The notes under the pieces: generated by a model | Databases searched by the model: none | What the model was told of the DNA's origin: nothing | What the model saw: only the letters and a program-made list of their open reading frames with translations | Shown: one piece after another, positions 1-6,073 of the stretch | Position numbering within the stretch: position 1 is the first letter of the stretch | Layout: each line of letters starts with the position of its first letter | Origin: Mollicutes bacterium | GTDB lineage: Bacteria; Bacillota_I; Bacilli_A; RF39; UBA660 | DNA: 8,795 nucleotides | Direction: 5' to 3' | Assembly: GCA_003560455.1 (NCBI GenBank) | Contig: PWIL01000028.1 | Coordinates: 1-8,795, forward strand | Translations under genes and position numbers: made by a program

Positions 1-874
1 ATTCTGAGATTAAAAGAGATGCGGATAATTCACCAATACCAAATATTGAGCTAATTATCGGAAATAATGATGATTGCTTGGCTAAAGTAATCATTTTTTC
101 TTTGCATAAATTAAGTTTCTCTTGGTTGTAAATAATAATATCAATAATTTCTTCAAGATTGTTGACATCCTGAGAATTTACATTAACGTCTGGATAAGAA
201 TTAATAGCATATTCTTTTATTTTATTGGCTTTATTTAAATATTGCTTGTAACTTCTATTTTGAGTTTTAGCCATATTATAAGCAAGAGCATCAATTCGTT
301 TATGTTTAATGATGTCAGCATGAGGAAATTCTTTTAAAAGGAATAGAGCTGTTTTTCCATACAAATCTTTGCCTTTAAATAACAAAGACATTTCAGGGAA
401 AACCAAATTAACTAATTGAATATATCTATTTTTGAGTCTTACTATATTTTCTGTTAAATTGTTATATTGTCTTGATAATAAATTAAGGTTATTATATAAA
501 TCATCGATTGGTGAATTGTTATTTTTTATATTGGTTTTAAAAAACAAATTAGCTAAGTTAAAACAATCTTGCTTGTCAGTTTTGGTTAATCTTAAATTTT
601 TAGTATTGTTTTTACCATGAATAGGATTAATGACATTAACATTGTACCCGTGTTCTAAGAAGTATCTTTGAACTGGTTTATGATAAGTAGAGGTTGACTC
701 TAAAAAAATAGTAGTTTCTTTTAAATTAAAACTTCTTATTGTATTATCTAATAAATTAAAATCAATTAAATTATGTTTTATTTCATATGGTTCAATTAAA
801 ACTTCGCCAATTTCAGTAATAATGAGTATCATACTCTTGTCTTTAGCAACATCGATAGCGCATACAGTTTTCAT
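1..874 (-). CDS. IS110-family transposase (DEDD recombinase), C-terminus beyond the left edge
   Basis: This is the N-terminal 291 codons of a transposase; the reading frame is open from the ATG at 874-872 to the window edge. Translation shows the IS110-type RuvC-like DEDD domain: D8 in CAIDVAKD, E59 in IFLEST, and D100 and D103 in KTDKQD. The end of the visible part, GIGELSASLLISE (about residues 279-291), matches the start of the Transposase_20 domain, which carries the catalytic serine; that serine lies outside the window. Family members are about 400 residues, so roughly 100 are missing here. The start has a good AAGGAG ribosome-binding site (881-886, complement) 6 nt upstream. IS110 enzymes move their element as a circular intermediate, with target choice guided by an element-encoded bridge RNA. 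The gene points away from rlmN, and no frameshift or stop is visible, so it may be intact. Confidence 0.9.
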   Translation of the reverse strand, partial: MKTVCAIDVAKDKSMILIITEIGEVLIEPYEIKHNLIDFNLLDNTIRSFNLKETTIFLESTSTYHKPVQRYFLEHGYNVNVINPIHGKNNTKNLRLTKTDKQDCFNLANLFFKTNIKNNNSPIDDLYNNLNLLSRQYNNLTENIVRLKNRYIQLVNLVFPEMSLLFKGKDLYGKTALFLLKEFPHADIIKHKRIDALAYNMAKTQNRSYKQYLNKANKIKEYAINSYPDVNVNSQDVNNLEEIIDIIIYNQEKLNLCKEKMITLAKQSSLFPIISSIFGIGELSASLLISE

Positions 875-1020
875 AACTTTCTCCTTTTCAAATTTAAGGC
901 TTTTAATTTCTATCATTATTTCATCATGCATATATGGATTTTAAACCCCGCTATCTAAAAATAAATTAATAAAGAAATAAAAGATGGGCTGTCATAAAAC
1001 TGGATTCTAAAGACCCGTGT
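875..1020 (-). ncRNA. Candidate bridge-RNA region of the IS110 element
   Basis: Non-coding DNA of about 145 nt lies directly upstream of the transposase start. In the IS110 subgroup (for example IS621) this position encodes the bridge RNA, whereas IS1111 elements carry it downstream of the gene. Read on the minus strand, CCCATCT (988-982) could pair with AGAT-agc-GGG (956-947) across an AT-rich loop, and an imperfect direct repeat (936-950 and 1002-1017) links the interior to the likely element end. These are weak structural hints. The call rests on position and family knowledge, not on a recognised RNA sequence. Confidence 0.3.
936..1017. repeat. Imperfect direct repeat, copies at 936-950 and 1002-1017
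   Basis: The copies read ggattttaaaccccg and ggattctaaagacccg. They agree except for one T/C change and a small difference before CCCG, and start 66 nt apart. Both lie upstream of the IS110 transposase gene. Such a match would suit an element end and a guide segment of a bridge RNA, but chance similarity in AT-rich DNA is possible. Confidence 0.5.
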
Positions 1021-1046
1021 TATAATTTGTCCTAACTTAAATTTTA

Positions 1047-1068
1047 ATTCTACAAAAAGTAGTAGAAT
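1047..1068. repeat. Short inverted repeat (7-bp arms, 8-nt loop)
   Basis: ATTCTAC at 1047-1053 is exactly complementary to GTAGAAT at 1062-1068. There is no T-run after it on the plus strand, so it does not look like a terminator. It lies between the IS end and the promoter-like TATAAT at 1073-1078. Confidence 0.45.
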
Positions 1069-1089
1069 CTATTATAATATAAATAGAAC

Positions 1090-1122
1090 TAGATATAAAT
1101 AACCTAAAACTATTTATATCTA
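1090..1122. repeat. Perfect 12-bp inverted repeat upstream of rlmN, possible operator or leader hairpin
   Basis: TAGATATAAATA at 1090-1101 is exactly complementary to TATTTATATCTA at 1111-1122, with a 9-nt spacer (acctaaaac). The right arm covers the proposed -35 element of the nearest rlmN promoter, where a dimeric regulator could block transcription. If transcription begins further upstream, at the TATAAT at 1021 or 1073, the repeat would instead form a hairpin in the leader. No T-run follows, which argues against a terminator. Confidence 0.6.
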
Positions 1123-1141
1123 CTAATATACATGATATAAT
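1113..1141 (+). promoter_or_regulatory. Likely promoter of the rlmN operon (extended -10)
   Basis: TATAAT at 1136-1141 is a consensus -10 box preceded by TG plus one base (TGATATAAT), an extended -10. A partial -35, TTTATA at 1113-1118, lies 17 bp upstream. The expected start near 1148 leaves a leader of only about 9 nt before the ATG at 1157. It would cut into the weak ribosome-binding site (AGTGGTG, 1145-1151). Other TATAAT boxes at 1021-1026 (also extended, TGT before it) and 1073-1078 could serve as upstream promoters with fuller leaders. Confidence 0.55.
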
Positions 1142-1156
1142 TGTAGTGGTGAATTA

Positions 1157-2179
1157 ATGCAAAATATATATGATTATTCTTTAATAGAATTAACCAATTA
1201 TTTTATCAAAAATAATGAAAAATCTTATCGTGCCAAGCAAGTTTATAATTGGCTTTATCAACAAAAAGTCAATTCTTTTTTTATGATGCAAAATCTTAAA
1301 AAAGAAATAATTGAAAAATTAGAAACTGATTTTACCATGAAAAACATAAAAATTATTGATAAACAACAAGATAATTATGTAAAAAAATATTTATTCAAGT
1401 TATTTGATGATAATTATATTGAGGCAGTATTATTAGAACAAAACTATGGTTTAAGTTTATGTGTTTCAACGCAAGTTGGTTGTAATATGGGCTGTTTGTT
1501 TTGTCAAAGTGCTGTTACAAAAAAAATCCGTGATTTAAGTGTTTATGAAATGGTTCAACAAATATTAGTAATTGAAGAAAAAGAAAATATCCGTATTTCA
1601 CATGTTGTGGTAATGGGAATTGGTGAACCTTTTGATAATTATGATAATGTGATGAAATTTTTAAACATAATTAATGATCCGAATGGTTTAGCGATTGGTG
1701 CGAGGCATATTACTGTTTCAACTTGTGGTCTGGTTCCCAGGATATATGATTTTATCGAAGATGGTGGGCAGGTGAATTTAGCAATTTCTTTGCATGCTCC
1801 AAATGATAAAATTCGTAATCAATTGGTACCAATTAATCAAGCATACCCCTTAAATGAATTAATGAAATCAATTAGAGAATATATTCGAAAAACAAATCGT
1901 CGAGTTACTTTTGAATATGTCATGTTGAAAGAAATTAATGATCAAACTGAGCATGCGGAAGAATTATCTAAGTTATTAAAGGGTTTAAATTGTTATGTTA
2001 ATTTAATTCCTTATAATCCTACTGAAAATAATTTATATCAAAGTACAAATAAAGAGCAGATTTTAAAATTTTATGATATAATGAAAAAGAATAAGATAAA
2101 TATAACAATTCGTCGTGAATTAGGAAAAGAGATTATGGCTGGCTGTGGTCAGCTTCGTGCCAAACAAGAGGAGGAATAA
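1157..2179 (+). CDS. rlmN: 23S rRNA A2503 / tRNA A37 C2-methyltransferase RlmN
   Basis: This 340-residue radical SAM enzyme methylates C2 of A2503 in 23S rRNA and, in species studied, A37 of some tRNAs. The [4Fe-4S]-binding CX3CX2C motif is C109, C113 and C116. The two further RlmN cysteines are present: C102 in LCVSTQVGC, equivalent to E. coli C118, and C330 in MAGCGQL, equivalent to the methyl-carrying C355. The SAM-side GIGEP motif is also there, and the length is normal. It is the first gene of a run of six; its TAA at 2177-2179 is 1 nt before the prpC start. The ATG has only a weak AGTGGTG ribosome-binding site, but no better in-frame start exists. Confidence 0.97.
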   Translation: MQNIYDYSLIELTNYFIKNNEKSYRAKQVYNWLYQQKVNSFFMMQNLKKEIIEKLETDFTMKNIKIIDKQQDNYVKKYLFKLFDDNYIEAVLLEQNYGLSLCVSTQVGCNMGCLFCQSAVTKKIRDLSVYEMVQQILVIEEKENIRISHVVVMGIGEPFDNYDNVMKFLNIINDPNGLAIGARHITVSTCGLVPRIYDFIEDGGQVNLAISLHAPNDKIRNQLVPINQAYPLNELMKSIREYIRKTNRRVTFEYVMLKEINDQTEHAEELSKLLKGLNCYVNLIPYNPTENNLYQSTNKEQILKFYDIMKKNKINITIRRELGKEIMAGCGQLRAKQEEE

Positions 2180-2180
2180 A

Positions 2181-2921
2181 ATGGAATACTTTTGTTTAAC
2201 CGATACCGGGAAATTACGTGACCATAATGAAGATAGTGTAATTGTTTCAGAAAATAAAAATGGTGAAATTTTAATGGCTGTTGCTGATGGAATGGGGGGG
2301 CATCAAGCGGGTGAAATAGCATCTTCGTTGGCGGTGACGCACCTTGACAAGAAATTTAGTAGTTTAGAGTCAATAGGCTCTTATGATGAAGCAGTTGACT
2401 GGATTAAAGAAACAGTGAGTACTGTTAATATGTTAATTTATAAATATACCGAAGAAAATCCACAAAGTGCGGGTATGGGAACAACTTTAGTTTTAGCAAT
2501 TTTAACCCCGGAATTTTTAGTGTTTGGTAATATTGGTGATAGTTCCGGTTATATTGTGCGAAATAATAAATTATTTAAAATAACGCAAGATCATACTTTA
2601 GTTAGTTTATTAATTTCAACGGGAGAATTAACAGATGAAGAAGCAAGACATCATCCTAGAAAAAATGTTTTAATGAAAGCATTAGGAGTCGGTGTTAATA
2701 TTGATATGGATATTTTTCATGTTGAAAATGAAGTTTCTGGAATTTTTCTTTGTAGTGATGGATTAACAAATGTTTTAAATGATGAACAAATTATGAAAGT
2801 TTTAAGTGAGGATTCATTAATTGAAGATAAGGTTCATAAATTAATTTTAAAAAGTAACAATCGTGGTGGACCTGATAATATTTCGGTTGCTTATCTTAAT
2901 AAAGGTGGTGACAATAAATGA
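2181..2921 (+). CDS. prpC: PP2C-family protein Ser/Thr phosphatase (PrpC/Stp)
   Basis: This 246-residue metal-dependent phosphatase reverses phosphorylation by the kinase encoded next. PP2C motifs appear in order: RDHNEDS (D18), ADGMGGH (D36, G37), GMGTTL, GDSSGY, TQDHTLV, ARHHPRKNVL, CSDGL (D193) and GGPDNIS (D232, N233), so all metal ligands are present. The usual GDSR motif reads GDSS (S122). I chose the ATG at 2181 over an upstream in-frame start at 2145: it has a near-perfect AGAGGAGG site (2167-2174), follows the rlmN stop by 1 nt, and gives the standard family N-terminus. The 3' end overlaps prkC by 4 nt (ATGA), implying translational coupling. No signal peptide is visible; the enzyme is cytoplasmic. 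Confidence 0.96.
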   Translation: MEYFCLTDTGKLRDHNEDSVIVSENKNGEILMAVADGMGGHQAGEIASSLAVTHLDKKFSSLESIGSYDEAVDWIKETVSTVNMLIYKYTEENPQSAGMGTTLVLAILTPEFLVFGNIGDSSGYIVRNNKLFKITQDHTLVSLLISTGELTDEEARHHPRKNVLMKALGVGVNIDMDIFHVENEVSGIFLCSDGLTNVLNDEQIMKVLSEDSLIEDKVHKLILKSNNRGGPDNISVAYLNKGGDNK

Positions 2922-4606
2922 TCGCGAAAGAACAAAAAATAAATGGTCGTTATCGAGTAATTCGTTTAATTGGTGAAGGCGGGATGGCGAATGTTTATCT
3001 TGCTTTTGATGAAATATTAGAACGCAATGTAGCGGTCAAAGTTTTGCGTGGTGATTTAGCTGAAGATGATAAATTTGTTAAAAGGTTTCAACGAGAAGCG
3101 ATTAATGCAAGTGCCTTATCACATCCCAATATTGTTGAAATGTATGATGTTGGTGAGGATACGGGCAATTATTATATTGTGATGGAATATATTGAAGGCG
3201 TTACTTTAAAAAGTTTAATTAAAAAAAGAGGGGCGTTAACTGTTTCGGAAACAATTGATATTATGAAGCAATTAACAAGTGCCATTATTCACGCTCATGC
3301 TAGTTACATTATTCATCGTGATATCAAACCCCAAAATGTTTTAGTTTTAAATGATGGGACTGTAAAAATAACTGATTTTGGGATTGCGACAGCTTTAAAT
3401 AATAGCGAATTAACGCAAACAAATTCGATTATGGGATCGGTTCATTATTTGCCGCCGGAACAAGCAAATGGTGGTAGTGCAACAATTAAAAGTGATATTT
3501 ATTCATTGGGAATTTTGATGTATGAATTATTGGTGGGCAAGATTCCTTTTAAAGGTGATAGTGCGGTTGAGATAGCAATCAAACAAATGAAAGAACAATT
3601 ACCTAGCGTTCGCGCTCACAATCCTGATATTCCGCAAAGTCTTGAAAATATTATTTTAAAATCAGCCGCCAAAAATCCGAAAAACCGTTATGATCATGTA
3701 AATGAAATGTATATTGATTTAAAAAATGCATTAGAGTTTGAAGAGGAAGAGAGAATTGTTTATAAATATCCAGAACAAGAAACAAGTGGTGAAAAGGTGC
3801 CAAAAAACTTAAAAAATAAAAAAAAGAATAAATTTGATATTGTTACCAATCTTATTATTGGCTTTTTAGCTTTTATTTGTCTAGGCTTGTTGGGAGGAAT
3901 TATTTATTTAGTTTTAATTTATCCGCAAGTGACAAGAGTTCCAGAAATTTTAGTTCCGGATGTTTCCAATATGGAAGTTTTAGAAGCAGAGCGGATGCTT
4001 CGTGATAAAGGTTTGTCTCTAGCAGTTGATATTAATGAAGAATTTAGTAGTCATGTGCCAGAAGGATTAGTTGTACGAACAATACCGCAATATAATCGTT
4101 TGGTTAAAGAGGGAACCGAGGTTACATTAGTTGTTTCATTGGGTGAATTAGGAATAGTTTTAGATGATTATACTGATAAAAATTATTTTGAGATAAAAGC
4201 ATTGCTCGAAGTGCAAAATTTAGTTGTTTTAACAGATCAAATTAGAGTTGATGATCCAGAAGATTATCGTGAAAATATGATTATTGATCAAAGCCCAGAA
4301 CCAGGAACAAAAGTAGTTCCCGGAGATAGCGTTACTTTAGTTTTACCAATTATTACCACTGAGTATCCTGAGTTTACGGATGGGACATGGACGGTTGAGC
4401 AAATTGAAGATTTTGCGGATGAACATGGTTTGAATTTAATTATTCGTCATCGAGATTCGACAGCTGTTGCTGAGGGAACAATTTTATCGCAAAATCGACC
4501 AGCGGGTAGTACTGTTGCTCGTGGTGTTCGTTTAGAAATTGAAGTAGCGCGAGAGCCGGAACCTGAAGAAGAATTTGAAAACGAAGAAGAGTTTGAGAAT
4601 GAATAA
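2918..4606 (+). CDS. prkC: PASTA-domain Ser/Thr protein kinase PrkC (Stk)
   Basis: This 562-residue membrane kinase senses muropeptides or lipid II through external PASTA domains and phosphorylates wall, division and translation proteins. The cytoplasmic Hanks-type domain (about 1-275) has the glycine loop GEGGMANV (19-26), K41, E60, HRDIKPQN (D135, N140), DFG (153-155) and a Thr/Ser-containing activation loop ending in PPEQA, so it looks active. A Lys-rich juxtamembrane stretch precedes one membrane helix (about 308-335). Three PASTA repeats follow, at about 346-408, 413-477 and 481-547; the first begins VPDV. The protein ends in a very acidic tail containing EEFENE twice, which is unusual. 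The ATG overlaps the prpC stop and has an AAAGGTGG site. In B. subtilis the kinase is bifunctional with PrpC in the same operon. Confidence 0.97.
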   Translation: MIAKEQKINGRYRVIRLIGEGGMANVYLAFDEILERNVAVKVLRGDLAEDDKFVKRFQREAINASALSHPNIVEMYDVGEDTGNYYIVMEYIEGVTLKSLIKKRGALTVSETIDIMKQLTSAIIHAHASYIIHRDIKPQNVLVLNDGTVKITDFGIATALNNSELTQTNSIMGSVHYLPPEQANGGSATIKSDIYSLGILMYELLVGKIPFKGDSAVEIAIKQMKEQLPSVRAHNPDIPQSLENIILKSAAKNPKNRYDHVNEMYIDLKNALEFEEEERIVYKYPEQETSGEKVPKNLKNKKKNKFDIVTNLIIGFLAFICLGLLGGIIYLVLIYPQVTRVPEILVPDVSNMEVLEAERMLRDKGLSLAVDINEEFSSHVPEGLVVRTIPQYNRLVKEGTEVTLVVSLGELGIVLDDYTDKNYFEIKALLEVQNLVVLTDQIRVDDPEDYRENMIIDQSPEPGTKVVPGDSVTLVLPIITTEYPEFTDGTWTVEQIEDFADEHGLNLIIRHRDSTAVAEGTILSQNRPAGSTVARGVRLEIEVAREPEPEEEFENEEEFENE

Positions 4607-5429
4607 AGGTCGGATTATTAAAATTGTTAGTAATCAATATACAGTATTAACCGAAGAAGAAACAGTAGTTTGCCGAATTAGAGGAAAATTTCGTCAAGCT
4701 AATATTACGCCCATGGTTGGTGATTTAGTTATTTTTTCTAATGAGTTAGTGATTACAAATATTTTGCCAAGAAAAAATATGTTAACCCGCCCATTTATTA
4801 GTAATGTTGATCAAGCAGTAATTGTTATTAGTGTTAAAGAACCTGAATTTCAAGATTATTTATTAGATAAGTTGTTAGTTTTAATTGAGTATCATAATAT
4901 TAAACCTTTTATTTGTTTTACTAAAATAGATTTATTAAAAGAAAAAAAACAATTTTTTGAAATAAAAAAGTATTATCAACAATTGGGCTATAGTGTTTAT
5001 ACAAATGAAAATTTAGCAATTAAAAAAATTTTTAAAAATAATGTCACCGTTTTAGCGGGTCAGACAGGGGCGGGCAAATCATCGTTATTAAATAAATTAG
5101 ATTCTAATTTAAAAATAAAAACAGATGAAATATCAACGGCTTTAGGTCGGGGTAAGCATACTACTAGACATGTAGAATTATATTTATTATATGGGGGACT
5201 AGTAGCTGATACGCCTGGCTTCTCTGCTCTTTCTTTTTTAGAAATGCAGCGGTCTGATATTCGTGATAATTTTATCGAATTTCAAAAGCATCGTGATCAA
5301 TGTCGTTATCGGGATTGTTTTCATACAAATGAAGATGAATGTCATATTAAAGAATTAGTACAACAAAATAAAATTTTAAAATCGCGCTATGAAAATTATT
5401 TAAAGTTTTTAAAAGAGGTGAAAAAATGA
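4599..5429 (+). CDS. rsgA: Ribosome small-subunit biogenesis GTPase RsgA (CpgA/YjeQ)
   Basis: This 276-residue circularly permuted GTPase checks late 30S maturation. An N-terminal OB-fold-like region (about 1-70) precedes the permuted G motifs: G4 TKID (108-111), G1 GQTGAGKSS (154-162, K160), the GRGKHTT switch region, and G3 DTPGF (204-208). It ends in the zinc knuckle C-x4-C-x-H-x5-C. I chose the ATG at 4599, which overlaps the last 8 nt of prkC; an in-frame TTG at 4575 would add eight residues from within the prkC acidic-tail sequence and is less likely. The ribosome-binding site is weak (purine-rich GAAGAAGAG), suggesting coupling to prkC translation. In B. subtilis the homologue CpgA is a reported PrkC substrate. 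The stop overlaps the rpe start by 4 nt. Confidence 0.95.
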   Translation: MNKGRIIKIVSNQYTVLTEEETVVCRIRGKFRQANITPMVGDLVIFSNELVITNILPRKNMLTRPFISNVDQAVIVISVKEPEFQDYLLDKLLVLIEYHNIKPFICFTKIDLLKEKKQFFEIKKYYQQLGYSVYTNENLAIKKIFKNNVTVLAGQTGAGKSSLLNKLDSNLKIKTDEISTALGRGKHTTRHVELYLLYGGLVADTPGFSALSFLEMQRSDIRDNFIEFQKHRDQCRYRDCFHTNEDECHIKELVQQNKILKSRYENYLKFLKEVKK

Positions 5430-6061
5430 AAATTTCAGCATCATTCTTACAAGCAGATCAACCAGCGAAAACAGTTTTAGAATTAAATCAAACAAAGATT
5501 GATTTTTTTCACTTTGATATTATGGATGGTCAGTTTGTTGCTAATCAAACTCGTGATTTTAAAGTTGATCAAGATTTGGCTTTATTGATGGAAAAACCTT
5601 TTGATGTTCATTTAATGGTTGAAGACGTTATAAAATATGTCGATTTGTATAAAAATTTAAATCCCCAGTGGATTACTTTCCATTTAGAAGTGGGAGATAC
5701 TAAAAAATTAATTGAATATATTAAGAAACAAGGAATTGAGGTAGGTCTTTCATTACGGCCTGATACTTCAATTGCTAAATTAATTCCTTATTTGGAATTA
5801 ATTGATGTTGTTTTAGTAATGAGTGTTGAACCTGGACAAGGTGGTCAAAAATTTTTAGTAGAAACAAAAAATAGAATTGAATATTTAAATCATTATCGTC
5901 AAAATAATCGCTTAAGTTATTTGATTCAAGTTGATGGCGGAATTAATAATCAGACAATTACTGAATGTCAAAATGCGGATATTGTAGTTGTTGGTAGTTA
6001 TTTAACTGAAGGTATTAATTTGAAAAGGCGAGTTAATAATTTGCAAAATAAAATAGCATAA
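5426..6061 (+). CDS. rpe: Ribulose-phosphate 3-epimerase
   Basis: This 211-residue TIM-barrel enzyme interconverts ribulose 5-phosphate and xylulose 5-phosphate in the pentose phosphate pathway. The four metal ligands of the family are visible: H29 and D31 in HFDIMDG, H62 in DVHLMV, and D170 in VDGGIN. The last two aspartate sites also act as the acid/base pair. The phosphate-binding loop reads SVEPGQGGQKF where most relatives have a PGFGGQ form, and the N-terminus ISASFLQAD lacks the usual proline of PSILSAD, so the sequence is somewhat divergent but should be active. The ATG overlaps the rsgA TGA and has a GAGGTG site. Placement after rsgA matches B. subtilis, but the usual next gene, thiN (yloS), is not present. 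Confidence 0.94.
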   Translation: MKISASFLQADQPAKTVLELNQTKIDFFHFDIMDGQFVANQTRDFKVDQDLALLMEKPFDVHLMVEDVIKYVDLYKNLNPQWITFHLEVGDTKKLIEYIKKQGIEVGLSLRPDTSIAKLIPYLELIDVVLVMSVEPGQGGQKFLVETKNRIEYLNHYRQNNRLSYLIQVDGGINNQTITECQNADIVVVGSYLTEGINLKRRVNNLQNKIA

Positions 6062-6073
6062 AGGAGAATTTTT

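Larger units (their letters stand above)
1..1020 (-). mobile_element. IS110-family insertion sequence, left part cut by the window, right boundary approximate
   Basis: The transposase gene and some of the non-coding DNA upstream of it (875 to about 1020) form an IS110-type element. IS110 elements usually lack clear terminal inverted repeats and target duplications, and none is visible, so the boundary with host DNA cannot be fixed. I placed it near 1020 because the GGATT(T/C)TAAA direct repeat ends at 1017 and promoter-like sequences leading to rlmN begin just after. The element sits directly upstream of rlmN, where B. subtilis has rsmB, so it or older rearrangement separates the operon from its usual upstream genes. 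Confidence 0.6.

Noticed and set aside
432..620. Plus-strand open frame of 62 codons
   Set aside because: It lies antisense within the IS110 transposase gene, has no recognisable domain and no convincing ribosome-binding site.
986..999. GGGCTGTCATAAAA resembling terminal inverted repeats of some other IS families
   Set aside because: No matching partner repeat or second transposase is visible, and the match is short.
1047..1068. Hairpin considered as a terminator between the IS and rlmN
   Set aside because: It has no T-run on either side suited to termination and is followed by a promoter-like box.
2145..2180. Longer N-terminus for prpC
   Set aside because: It would overlap rlmN and precede the standard PP2C start; the ATG at 2181 has the strong AGAGGAGG site.
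4440..4637. Minus-strand open frame of 65 codons
   Set aside because: It is antisense to the end of prkC and the start of rsgA, with no support of its own.
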